From Leptodactylus fallax (Eukaryota; Chordata; Amphibia; Anura; Leptodactylidae): 64,000 nucleotides of DNA. Below are positions 33,208 to 41,595 of the stretch, in pieces. Location: assembly GCA_947044405.1 (NCBI GenBank), contig CAMRHE010000021.1, forward strand, positions 10,710,501 through 10,774,500. The letters are read 5' to 3'. The notes under the pieces are model-generated. The model saw only the letters and a program-made list of their open reading frames with translations, did not search any database and was not told the origin of the DNA. The translations under genes and the position numbers were made by a program. Numbering within the stretch: position 1 is the stretch's first letter; every line of letters starts with the position of its first letter.

Positions 33208-36147
33208 CTATACTGCAATATCTTCTCCTTCTGCACCAGGGCCATACCGTACACCCTCAGATAATAGATCACGCTGAACTACATTTTCTGGTATGTCTTT
33301 AACAACTATCACATCCTTGGTGACATGTAACCATCTCTTACTTCTACATGCAAATGACGGCTGCTCAGTCTCTGCATTAGAACCTCTACCACGGTTACTT
33401 TCATTAGTTAGGGACATAGTAACATTGTATCTCAGCCTCTTCTTGTTGCTATTAGCATCAGGCGGTAAAACAACTTCTGCCTCTTCTCCTCTTTTTGGGT
33501 TGACTATATTATTTCCTGACTCCCCCTTCACAGACAACATGGAGTCATTTTTCACCATTTGTCCACCCGACATTTGGCTAGAGACAGGCACAGCAACACC
33601 TTTATCCACAATGGCTTCAGACACTTTAGCTGTTGGGACAACATATGCGTGGTCAGTCTTCTTACGGACTCTTGTTCCACACTTTTGGTGACCCTTCACC
33701 TTATTTACCATCTCACAGCCCTCTAGGCTTTGGACCTCATTGGTTTGAAGCTGGACCCACTCTGTCACAGGCAATGTGTGACCAATCACAGTTTCTTCTT
33801 CTGTTAGACCTTCTTTGGCCTCCTCACAATTTGCAGGAAGTCCACCTTTAGCAGCATCTTCCTGGGGAACTATACCATCTACTTGACATTTTTCTGAATC
33901 ACATGGTTTCATCATAATCTGATCATTGGTATCTATGCCGGCAGCTTTCTCTAATTCTAACGCCTTCTGTAGCGCACAAATCTCTGATTCCAGCTCCAGA
34001 ACTGCCACATTTTTCTGAGCAGCCTTCATCTCAGTTTTTACTATTGCAACTTGCAGAACCTCCTCAATCTTCCTGACACCTTCTATGGCAGCAGATGTAG
34101 ATGCCATCTCTTTATCCACTATGTCTCCTAATTCTAGGATATTCTGCAGCGTTCTTCTAACATTTGTCAGGTCAGCATCCTGGATGATATTTTCTGCTTC
34201 CCTCACTGTTCCCTGAATTATATTAAATTGATCCTCCAACATCTTCTGATAAAGCTTCTGCTCATCTGCAGACTTTTTGTCAAGTCTTTCATTCAAGTCC
34301 CGTATCTCAGTGGCTCTCTTATCTTGCTCTTGGTTGAATAAAAACTCTAGTTCTTGAATCATATTTTTCAGGGATAACAGCTCTAATTCTTTAGAGGTTA
34401 ACAGGCTCTGCAGCGAGTCCTTCCCAGCTTCTAGTGCTGCCAGCTTTGAAGATAGGGCAGATGCCGACTGTTCAGTATTGGATAAAGACTGCTGCAATCG
34501 ATCCAATTCTTCTCTTTTAGATTCCACTTTGGCTTTCAACTGTTCCATCTGAAACCCCAGCTGTTTCTTGATTTCCTCCTGCTTGTTCACTTGCACCTTT
34601 AGTTTAGCAACAAGCATTTTTAGATCTACAATCTCAGCAGACAAATTAGACAGATTTCCCTCAAACTGAATCTTCATGTCTTTTATCTGGAGGTCCAATT
34701 CTCTCTTGGCCTTTTCCAGCTTGTCATAAGCATTAGCTTTGTTCTCATACAATATCTGCACAGATTCCAGGTTTTTCTCAACTTCATCCTTGGAGCTAAC
34801 CAAATCCTCCATTTCAGGGCGCAGTTGCTTGTTGAGCCTCTCTAACTCGGCCTTCAATTCAAGGGCCTCTTCTAGGGAGTGAGCCAAGGCAAGAGCTTTG
34901 GTCTCTTTTCCATGAGCCTCTGCTTCAGCACGGTCACGTTCTTCTGCATATCTAGCAGAAAGAGCCTTCTGTTCCCCAAGCAGCTGATCAAACTTTTTCT
35001 GCTTCCTTTCCAAATTTGACACCATCCGACGTTGATGATCAAGATCTACACCTACATCTTCTAGTTCCTGCTGCAGTCTAATTTTCATCTTCTCAAGTTT
35101 GTCATAAGCAGCAGCCTTCTCCTCAAATCGTTGATTTGTAGCTTCTAGCTCCTTTTGCAACTTTTCCTTTAGTTCTTCAACAGAGTCCAAGGACCCAATA
35201 CTATCCTCTATTTTTTTCTTCATATCAGTGGCCTGAGCCTGTAGTGTTGAAATCCGCTTTGTCAAATCTCTTTTTGCTATCTCTTCTTCCTCTAGTTGCT
35301 CAAGGAAACCATTTTTCTCATCTTCCATTTGTTTTAGTTTTGTACTAAGGTCAAGCTTCTGCCGGGTTTCTTCTTGCAAAAGTTCCTGAGTGTCCTGAAG
35401 CTGCGATTCTAGTGTAGAAAAATCTTTGGAAAGTTTGATAAACTTGCTGTCTGCTTGAGAAAGAAGCCCTGTGACATTATTCAATTCTTCGTCTTTATTT
35501 TGCACCAAAACAGACAACGTCTCATTATCTTCACAAAATCCTGACAGCGCCCTCTCCAGGCTACATACTCTAGCTTTGAGTTCCCTTTCTCTTTGTTCCA
35601 GAACTCCAGCTCTGCTTTGCCATTCGTGGATTTCACTATTTAAGCGAACCTGATGCAAGTTTTGCTCTGACTGCAATGTCTGCAAAAATTCACTTCTCTC
35701 ACGTTTAGCAGTTTCAAGGTCATCTCTTAATTTTTCAATGACACTCTCTTTGGCAATGGAGTCTTGGACATGCTGCTCCTTTAAATCCTGCAATTGCTTC
35801 TCAAGCACTTGCTTTTGCTCTACACTCTGTACAACTTTATTAGATAGAGCACATTTCATATCAGCAAACTCCTTCTTAGTGACACAGTCCATTCCAGGCA
35901 AACCCAGTACCACATTTTCACAATGACTAGGATATAAACTCTTTATAGTCTCAAGCTCTTTCTTCAACCAAAGGTTCTCTTTCTCTGATACCTCAAGTTG
36001 CCATTTCCAATCAGATATTTCAGCTTCATACAAGAACCTGTTGGCTTTAATCTCAACTTGAAGCTGCTGCACCATAACATTTTCATCTTTGGTGCTTTGA
36101 CGCACTCCAATATGAGACATACAATCAGCAGGGACATATTCAATCAT
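33208..36147 (-). CDS. Chimeric coiled-coil ORF with myosin II tail and HIP1-like segments
   Basis: A 979-aa open frame from ATG at 36147 to UAG at 33208-33210, almost all predicted coiled coil to residue ~735. Residues ~231-460 match the rod of non-muscle myosin II heavy chain. Diagnostic strings are [40 protein letters not shown] and [15 protein letters not shown]. These identities go well beyond generic heptads. Residues ~630-735 resemble HIP1/HIP1[35 protein letters not shown] and VAVLELESE appear in the family order, with the sequence between them missing. Residues 1-230 are coiled coil of unknown origin, and 740-979 are low-complexity with a basic patch ([11 protein letters not shown]). 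The ORF is intronless, lies between LTRs and is cut at its 5' side by a CR1 insertion, so the native start is probably upstream (39617). Confidence 0.85.
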   Translation of the reverse strand: MIEYVPADCMSHIGVRQSTKDENVMVQQLQVEIKANRFLYEAEISDWKWQLEVSEKENLWLKKELETIKSLYPSHCENVVLGLPGMDCVTKKEFADMKCALSNKVVQSVEQKQVLEKQLQDLKEQHVQDSIAKESVIEKLRDDLETAKRERSEFLQTLQSEQNLHQVRLNSEIHEWQSRAGVLEQRERELKARVCSLERALSGFCEDNETLSVLVQNKDEELNNVTGLLSQADSKFIKLSKDFSTLESQLQDTQELLQEETRQKLDLSTKLKQMEDEKNGFLEQLEEEEIAKRDLTKRISTLQAQATDMKKKIEDSIGSLDSVEELKEKLQKELEATNQRFEEKAAAYDKLEKMKIRLQQELEDVGVDLDHQRRMVSNLERKQKKFDQLLGEQKALSARYAEERDRAEAEAHGKETKALALAHSLEEALELKAELERLNKQLRPEMEDLVSSKDEVEKNLESVQILYENKANAYDKLEKAKRELDLQIKDMKIQFEGNLSNLSAEIVDLKMLVAKLKVQVNKQEEIKKQLGFQMEQLKAKVESKREELDRLQQSLSNTEQSASALSSKLAALEAGKDSLQSLLTSKELELLSLKNMIQELEFLFNQEQDKRATEIRDLNERLDKKSADEQKLYQKMLEDQFNIIQGTVREAENIIQDADLTNVRRTLQNILELGDIVDKEMASTSAAIEGVRKIEEVLQVAIVKTEMKAAQKNVAVLELESEICALQKALELEKAAGIDTNDQIMMKPCDSEKCQVDGIVPQEDAAKGGLPANCEEAKEGLTEEETVIGHTLPVTEWVQLQTNEVQSLEGCEMVNKVKGHQKCGTRVRKKTDHAYVVPTAKVSEAIVDKGVAVPVSSQMSGGQMVKNDSMLSVKGESGNNIVNPKRGEEAEVVLPPDANSNKKRLRYNVTMSLTNESNRGRGSNAETEQPSFACRSKRWLHVTKDVIVVKDIPENVVQRDLLSEGVRYGPGAEGEDIAV

Positions 36148-36148
36148 A

Positions 36149-36459
36149 AAAATGATTTACCAACTATTCGTAAAGACTTTCAAAATCTAGGAAAGAAAGT
36201 GAAGGAACTGGATGCGCAGGTAGTATTTTCATCAATTCTCCCAGTTGATGGTTATGGTATCAGGAGATGGAATAAAATACTAGAGGTAAACAAGTGGCTT
36301 CGGCAGTGGTGTAGAGAGCAAGGTTTTGGATTTCTGGACCATGGAGTGAATTACCTCTATGATGGACTCCTTGCTAGAGATGGGATACATCTCACAAAGC
36401 CTGGGAAACACATATTTGCCAGAAGACTTGCCACACTTATCAGGAGGGCTTTAAACTAG
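36149..36459 (+). pseudogene. CR1 ORF1, C-terminal esterase-like fragment
   Basis: The last ~100 codons of ORF1, ending GIHLTKPGKHIFARRLATLI. The block around DGYGIRRWN and DGLLARDGIHL resembles the C-terminal part of the SGNH/GDSL-type esterase domain of CR1 ORF1 proteins, with the D..H pair. The N-terminal part, including the catalytic serine block, is lost by 5' truncation. It ends 12 bp before the ORF2 ATG. The ATG at 35998 on this strand lies in the LTR element and is not the native start. Confidence 0.8.
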
Positions 36460-36470
36460 AAGAGAAGGGG

Positions 36471-39365
36471 ATGGGAAGTAAAAAGAAAGACAAGAACATG
36501 CAGCTAAAGGATATACTAAACAAGGTTACTAGATGTGGTAATGAGGACCTAAGACAGGATACTCAGAAGGAAATTAAGAAAAAGGAAGTACCAGAGCGCA
36601 ATCTGAAATGTTTTTACACAAATGCGCAAAGCTTGGGAAATAAACAGGGAGAATTAGAACTGATAATACAGAAGGAAAAATATGATGTCATTGGTATTAC
36701 AGAAACTTGGTGGAACGATAAGCATGATTGGAATATACAGATGGAAGGATACAACTTATTCAAAAAAAATAGAACTAATAAAAGAGGGGGAGGAGTTGCA
36801 TTGTATGTTAAAAAAGATCACATTTCCACGGAAATCACAGTTTTACAAAATGATAACTTATTGGAAAATATTTGGGTAACAATTCAGGGGAAAAACAACG
36901 ATAAGGACATCATAATAGGTGTTTATTATAGACCACCAGGACAGACAGAAGACAGGGATGAGATTTTTTCACAGCAAATGACCACGCTTTCGAAGAAATT
37001 TGAAATTGTTATCATGGGAGACTTTAATTACCCAGATATTCATTGGGAAACTCACACAGCTACGAGTAAAAGCTCTATCAAATTTTTATCCTCTCTAGCA
37101 GACAATTTCATTGCCCAGTTAGTAGAAGAAAACACAAGAGGAACATCCATTCTGGACCTAGTTTTAACTAATAAGGAGGACATGGTTAAGGAATTAAGGG
37201 TAGCAGGGACATTGGGATTCAGCGACCATGCTATACTCGAGTTTGGGGTTGTAAGAAGAAGAAGACCTGAGAAGACAAAGACTAGAAGACTCAATTTTAG
37301 TAGGGCAGATTTTAGGGGCCTAAAGGTAAGGGTTAGTAGAATTCCATGGCGAAAATTACTTAAGCACAAAAATGCACATGAGGGGTGGGAAATTTTCCGT
37401 AGGGAAATCATTAATGCACAGGAACTAACAATACCTAGAAGCAAGAAAAATGGGAATCACCTAAAAACTCCAGGATGGATGACCAAAAAATTACATAACC
37501 TACTAAAAAAGAAAAAGGAAACTTACAACAAGTGGAAGATGGGAGCTATATCTAAGGGAGAGTATACAGCAGTTTGCAGACTCTGCAAGATAAGCATTAA
37601 AAAAGCCAAGGCTGAATACGAATTGAAGCTTGCAAAAGAAGTTAAGAGTAATGTAAAAGGTTTTTGGGGATATGTTAAGAGCAAAAGAAAAGTGAAGGAA
37701 ACCATTGGAGTCCTAAAGAACGAAAAGGGTGAAAAAGTTAACATGGTGGATCAGCAAGTGGAGTTACTAAATTCATATTTTGTATCCGTCTTCTCCCAAG
37801 AAATGGATGGAAATATCAACATTAATGGTGATAGTGATGAGGGGAATGAGGACTCCAAGCTGATTATAAGTGAAGGTTTGGTAAGAGAACATTTAGCTAA
37901 GATTAAGGAAACCAAGTCCCCAGGACCGGATGATTTACACCCTAGAGTTTTAAAAGAATTAGCAGAGGAAATAACAGAACCCCTTGCAATAATCTTTAAT
38001 AAGTCATGGGAGACAGGAGTGGTCCCTCTAGATTGGAAAAGGGCAAATGTGGTCCCCATCTACAAAAAGGGGAATAGGGACGACCCAGGAAATTATAGGC
38101 CGGTAAGTCTGACCTCGATAGTAGGAAAAATCTTTGAACAAATCGTTAAAGAACATTTAATTAGGTACCTGGATGGGAAGGCTTTAATTAATCAAAGCCA
38201 GCACGGCTTTATGCCTAATAAATCTTGCCAGACTAATCTTATTTCCTTCTATAATAAAGTCACTGAATGGTTGGACCAGGGGAATGCAGTGGACATAGTA
38301 TATCTTGACTTTAGTAAGGCCTTTGATAAAGTATCACATAACATTCTTATTGAAAAAATGATCAAGTATGGCTTTGATAAAATATCAGTGAGGTGGGTTC
38401 ACAATTGGCTTAATGATCGGGCACAACGAGTAATTCTAAATGGCTATACATCAAACTGGAAGAAAGTAAAAAGTGGGGTGCCGCAGGGCTCTGTCCTGGG
38501 CCCAGTACTTTTTAATATTTTTATAAATGATCTGGATGATGGGGCTAATGGGGAACTAATAAAATTTGCAGATGATACAAAGATAGGAGGAATGGCCAAC
38601 ACTAGAGAGGAGAGAGAGTGCATCCAAAAGGACTTAGACACACTGGAACAATGGGCTGAGGTGAACAAAATGGTATTCAACAGGGACAAATGCAAAGTTC
38701 TACATCTGGGTAACAGAAATGCAAGAAGCATATATAGTATGGGAGGAATAGTACTAAGTGAGAGTACAGGGGAAAAGGATCTGGGCATAATAATAGATCG
38801 CAAACTCAACATGAGTCAACAGTGCGGTGCGGTGGCTAAAAAGGCTAACCAAATTCTAGGATGTATCAAGACGAGCATTGTAGCTAGATCAAGAGAGGTA
38901 ATTATTCCGCTGTACTCTGCCCTGGTCAGACCCCACCTGGAATACTGTGTACAGTTCTGGGCGCCCCAGTTTAAGAAAGACATCGATTCATTGGAGCAGG
39001 TCCAGAGAAGAGCAACCAAAATGGTGGAAGGTCTACAAACCATGTCCTACGAGGAGAGGCTAAAAGAATTGGGACTGCTTAGTTTGCAGAAGAGAAGGCT
39101 AAGGGGAGACTTAATAGCGGTATTTAAATATCTGAAAGGTTGTCACAGTGCAGAGGGATCTACCCTTTTCTCATTAGCAGAAGGAAGCACGAGAAGTAAT
39201 GGGATGAAACTAAGGGGAAGGAGATTCAGATTAGACATTAGGAAAAACTTTCTAACAGTAAGGGTAGTGAGAGAGTGGAATAGGCTGCCACGGGAGGTGG
39301 TGAGTTCTTCATCAATTGAAATCTTCAAGCGGAAACTGGATAGGTATATAGCTGGGATGTTTTAG
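36471..39365 (+). CDS. CR1 ORF2: endonuclease and reverse transcriptase, intact
   Basis: 964 aa without interruption. An apurinic-type endonuclease (residues ~45-265) shows NAQSLGNKQGEL, TETWW, YYRPPG, GDFNYPDIHW, TSILDLVLTN and SDHAILEF. The RT (about 480-770) shows SPGPDDLHPRVL, DWKRANVVPIYKKG, YRPVSLTS, YLDFSKAFDKVSH, VPQGSVLGPVLFNIFINDL and the catalytic FADDTKI. A C-terminal domain ends with RDIRKNFLTVRVVREWNRLP-type sequence as in other CR1s (here LDIRKNFLTVRVVREWNRLP). The enzyme nicks DNA and copies its own RNA at the target in the nucleus. ATG at 36471 follows ORF1 by 12 bp and begins a basic region. This copy looks capable of encoding an active protein but lacks its own 5' promoter. 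Confidence 0.95.
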   Translation: MGSKKKDKNMQLKDILNKVTRCGNEDLRQDTQKEIKKKEVPERNLKCFYTNAQSLGNKQGELELIIQKEKYDVIGITETWWNDKHDWNIQMEGYNLFKKNRTNKRGGGVALYVKKDHISTEITVLQNDNLLENIWVTIQGKNNDKDIIIGVYYRPPGQTEDRDEIFSQQMTTLSKKFEIVIMGDFNYPDIHWETHTATSKSSIKFLSSLADNFIAQLVEENTRGTSILDLVLTNKEDMVKELRVAGTLGFSDHAILEFGVVRRRRPEKTKTRRLNFSRADFRGLKVRVSRIPWRKLLKHKNAHEGWEIFRREIINAQELTIPRSKKNGNHLKTPGWMTKKLHNLLKKKKETYNKWKMGAISKGEYTAVCRLCKISIKKAKAEYELKLAKEVKSNVKGFWGYVKSKRKVKETIGVLKNEKGEKVNMVDQQVELLNSYFVSVFSQEMDGNININGDSDEGNEDSKLIISEGLVREHLAKIKETKSPGPDDLHPRVLKELAEEITEPLAIIFNKSWETGVVPLDWKRANVVPIYKKGNRDDPGNYRPVSLTSIVGKIFEQIVKEHLIRYLDGKALINQSQHGFMPNKSCQTNLISFYNKVTEWLDQGNAVDIVYLDFSKAFDKVSHNILIEKMIKYGFDKISVRWVHNWLNDRAQRVILNGYTSNWKKVKSGVPQGSVLGPVLFNIFINDLDDGANGELIKFADDTKIGGMANTREERECIQKDLDTLEQWAEVNKMVFNRDKCKVLHLGNRNARSIYSMGGIVLSESTGEKDLGIIIDRKLNMSQQCGAVAKKANQILGCIKTSIVARSREVIIPLYSALVRPHLEYCVQFWAPQFKKDIDSLEQVQRRATKMVEGLQTMSYEERLKELGLLSLQKRRLRGDLIAVFKYLKGCHSAEGSTLFSLAEGSTRSNGMKLRGRRFRLDIRKNFLTVRVVREWNRLPREVVSSSSIEIFKRKLDRYIAGMF

Positions 39366-39446
39366 GAATTCCTGCTTTTGCAGGGGGTTGGACTCGATGG
39401 CCCTTGAGGTCCCTTCCAACTCAAACAAACAAACAAACAAACAACA

Positions 39447-39617
39447 GAGGTGCTTTAGACAAACTGTGTCACTTTCATGCAACCCATTATCTTTACTTGC
39501 ATTCCACCTGATCTGTTCCGGGTTTTGCGTCTCTCTGCATTCAGACTGTTGCACTAATAAACCTGTGCATGACATCTCTGCTTTTTTACAAGCTGAAATT
39601 CTCTTTTTCTTGCCCAT
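39447..39617 (-). pseudogene. 5' coding segment of the LTR element, separated by the CR1
   Basis: ATG at 39617 opens a frame starting MGKKKRISACKKAEM and running about 57 codons to the CR1 junction. It is on the same strand as the chimeric ORF, which resumes at 36147 on the far side of the CR1. I infer that this is the original N-terminal part of that ORF. The start is basic and shows no recognisable gag motif. The MG start recalls an N-myristoylation signal, but the residue normally Ser/Thr at position 6 is Arg, so that is weak. Confidence 0.5.
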
Positions 39618-40113
39618 GGTTTACTAACAAAATTACACAATATTCCACCGCAACCTTGGGTTCAACCGGCAGCAACTTTTTTCTTGCTATCTTCTGCAGT
39701 CACATGTATTCAAACAGTTAACTTATGTGGCACTACAACAACCAGCATTTTCTTCTGTCTTCCACAGAAAACACCAACATGGCACAATAGCCTTTCACAT
39801 AGACTGTTTGCAATATCCAGCTTCTATACACATTGCTCACTTTCTTGCCATCAGCAAACACTTCACAGACTTCTGTGCCACAGTATACACAAAGTCCATT
39901 CCCTGGATTCCTCTTCCAGAGTTTTACTTTCAACAGGTTTTACAAACACCTTGCTATGTTGCAATTCACTCACCCCCTCCTGGGTTTCTTCAGTTGAAAT
40001 CACAGATTTCTTCCAGCTGTAGGCCACAATGCACACTTTGCAGTACTGCAATCACAAACCACTTGTCTTCCAGGACTTGCGTGGATCTCTTTATGCCCGC
40101 ATTCTCCACCATA
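39618..40113 (-). other. 5' leader of the LTR element
   Basis: About 500 bp between the 5' LTR and the first long frame on the minus strand. It has only short frames, one reading CKVCIVAYSWKKSVISTEET, which I do not recognise. Next to the LTR, TGGTGGAGAATGCGGGCA (40094-40111 on the minus strand) starts with TGG two bases after the LTR and is the candidate primer-binding site. I could not assign the tRNA. Confidence 0.5.
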
Positions 40114-40633
40114 TGTGACAGCTTAGGGGAATTACACTCAAAATGGCGGCTTGTCCTGGTCCGGACAGCGGTGGTTCGTGGTACTGGGCGCCGGAAAGAT
40201 AGCTTTCAGACGGTCCAAGTGTAAAATAAAATGTGGCTTTATTCAGCTTAACTGCAACATAACAAAAACAACAAACACCTAGGCCACAGTTAGGGCACTA
40301 ACTTACTCCTTGAGTCCCTAACTAGCCTCTGGGGGACAATAAGAGCCTGACTTAGTCTCTGTAAGTCCTCTCTGGATCCAGCCCTCTTGGACAGAGCCTC
40401 TCTCTCTGTCCTCGCTGGTCCTGACTATTGCTCAGCTCCAGCAACAGTCCCCTGTAGACCCGAGCACTTCTGGCACAGACCGTCTATCTGTCCAGGTGGG
40501 TCCACCATCTCCTGCTCCCTGCAGGATACTCCAGACTACTGGAGTTACACGCCCCCCTCAAAGGCGTGGCTGAGAGCCTTTTCAGGGCTGGGCCTGGGTC
40601 GCTCAACAGCGCCCTCTCGCTCACATACTCACA
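40114..40633 (-). repeat. 5' LTR of the host-gene-carrying element
   Basis: 520 bp, minus orientation, TGTGAGTATGTGAGC...AGCTGTCACA. AATAAA lies on the minus strand (TTTATT at 40238-40243). It differs from the other LTR by a 4-bp indel, about five substitutions, and absence of the MITE. Plus-strand frames across it that look like a Pro/Ser-rich protein appear in both LTRs and are shadows. Confidence 0.95.
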
Positions 40634-40637
40634 AAAC

Positions 40638-41173
40638 ATATATCTATATCTATCTACAAACAAACGCACACACAGGGGTGTCCTTTCTTACTTAAGCCCC
40701 ATGGCTGGACATGTCCAGATATGTATTTTGCAAGATGATCTTTTTGGACACCTACAATAATGGACACAAATGGACACCTATGTGTCCGTTTTTTTAACGG
40801 ATCAGTTAGTGACCATTTGTGTCCATTTTCATCTGTCAATTTTCAGTCCATTTTTGTGTTTATTTGGTTGCCATAACACCGAATGATGACAGAGAGAATA
40901 TAAACACAGGAAGAAGAGCTGGCAATTCAGTCTGGAGCCAACTTTGGAGAGGAGAGTATTGTTTTGGTGTTCCATTTTTACTTGTGCTGCTGTGATTTTT
41001 GAAAATTCCTCCATCTTTGACCCGGCTGCTTTTTGATGAAGTGGAGAAGAATTGTCAGGCAGAAACGGCAAAGCTTTTGGCTTCATCCTATTACATCCGA
41101 TTGCATGACAAGGGGAGAACTGTGCCAACATCCGGAGAAGTTCTACGATTACCTGCGTATGATTATTCCCACC
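40638..41173. other. Non-coding DNA with a fragment of a 'TGTCCGTT' MITE
   Basis: It starts with ATCTATATCTATCTAC simple repeat, also present on the far side of the LTR element at 31628-31644. At about 40745-40860 words such as GTGTCCGTTTTTTTAACGG resemble the MITE at 45242-45620. No gene is seen. Confidence 0.5.
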
Positions 41174-41447
41174 TTATTTATTTATTATGCTTACTTGTTT
41201 AGCGCCATCAAATTCCGCCGCACTTTACAGACTTTGTCAGTGACTGTCGCATATAGAGCTCACAATCTACATTCCCTATCAGTATGTCTTTGGAGTGTGG
41301 GAGGAAAATGGAGTACCTGGAGGAAACCCATGCAAACACGTGGGAGAACATACAAACACCTTGCAGATGTTGTTTTTGGCAGGATTCGAACCCAGGACTC
41401 CAGCGATGCAAGGCTGCAGTGCTAACCACTGAGCCATCGTGCTGCCC
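41174..41447 (-). mobile_element. tRNA-headed SINE (V-SINE-like)
   Basis: On the minus strand the head reads GGGCAGCACGATGGCTCAGT. An A-box (TGGCTCAGTGGTTAGC) lies at 41421-41436 and a B-box (GGTTCGAATCC) at 41382-41392, the RNA polymerase III promoter of a tRNA-derived SINE. The middle contains TTTCCTCCCACACTCCAAAG, the conserved core of V-type SINEs. The 3' part has TTTGATGGCGCTAAACAAGT and ends in (ATAA)n at 41174-41187. It encodes no protein and depends on a LINE with a similar tail. Confidence 0.88.
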
Positions 41448-41595
41448 ATTAACTTCTCCATCAACTGTCAACCAGACTCCAGAGGGATACCGTGCTTACC
41501 CAGGAATAGCTAAAAATAACAAATTTATTGTTCACACAAAGGCATAAATCACACTACGCATTTCGGGGACCTCTGCCCCTTTATCAAGTGTGGAG

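Larger units (their letters stand above)
36149..39446 (+). mobile_element. CR1 LINE, 5'-truncated, with intact ORF2
   Basis: The element starts abruptly inside ORF1 at about 36149, has a complete ORF2 (36471-39365) and ends with the CR1 signature GGGTTGGACTCGATGGCC, CTTGAGGTCCCTTCCAACTC and an (AAAC)n tail to about 39446. It lies on the plus strand, antisense to the LTR element it interrupts. I find no clear target duplication, which is common for CR1. The open ORF2 marks a recent insertion, younger than the LTR element copy itself. Confidence 0.92.
31645..40637 (-). mobile_element. LTR retroelement carrying captured host-gene fragments, no recognisable gag/pol
   Basis: Direct repeats at 31649-32589 (941 bp with a 422-bp MITE; ~516 bp without) and 40114-40633 (520 bp) begin and end TGTGAG...GTCACA on the minus strand. 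They are flanked by AAAC at 31645-31648 and 40634-40637. A polypurine tract abuts the 3' LTR and a TGG-starting primer site abuts the 5' LTR, which fixes the orientation as minus. I count about five substitutions and one 4-bp indel between LTRs (~1%), so the copy is young. Without the nested CR1 LINE (36149-39446) the interior is about 4.2 kb. It encodes a coiled-coil polypeptide with myosin II and HIP1-like segments and, after an in-frame UAG, an hnRNP U SPRY domain. No RT, protease or integrase motif is visible, so mobility must have been supplied in trans. Confidence 0.9.

Noticed and set aside
33208..36147. A native myosin heavy-chain gene
   Set aside because: There is no motor domain and there are no introns. 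The frame lies between matching LTRs and fuses into unrelated sequence. Capture by the element explains it better.
36140..39450. A target-site duplication for the CR1 insertion
   Set aside because: I compared the flanks at 36130-36150 and 39440-39465 and found no convincing direct repeat. CR1 elements often lack one.
40094..40111. Identity of the tRNA primer for the host-gene-carrying LTR element
   Set aside because: The TGGTGGAGAATGCGGGCA stretch is in the right place, but I could not match it confidently to a vertebrate tRNA 3' end from memory.
41382..41436. A tRNA gene (A and B boxes present)
   Set aside because: The promoter boxes belong to the head of a SINE. The sequence continues into the V-type core and a LINE-like tail and cannot fold into a full cloverleaf with proper acceptor stem as far as I can see.
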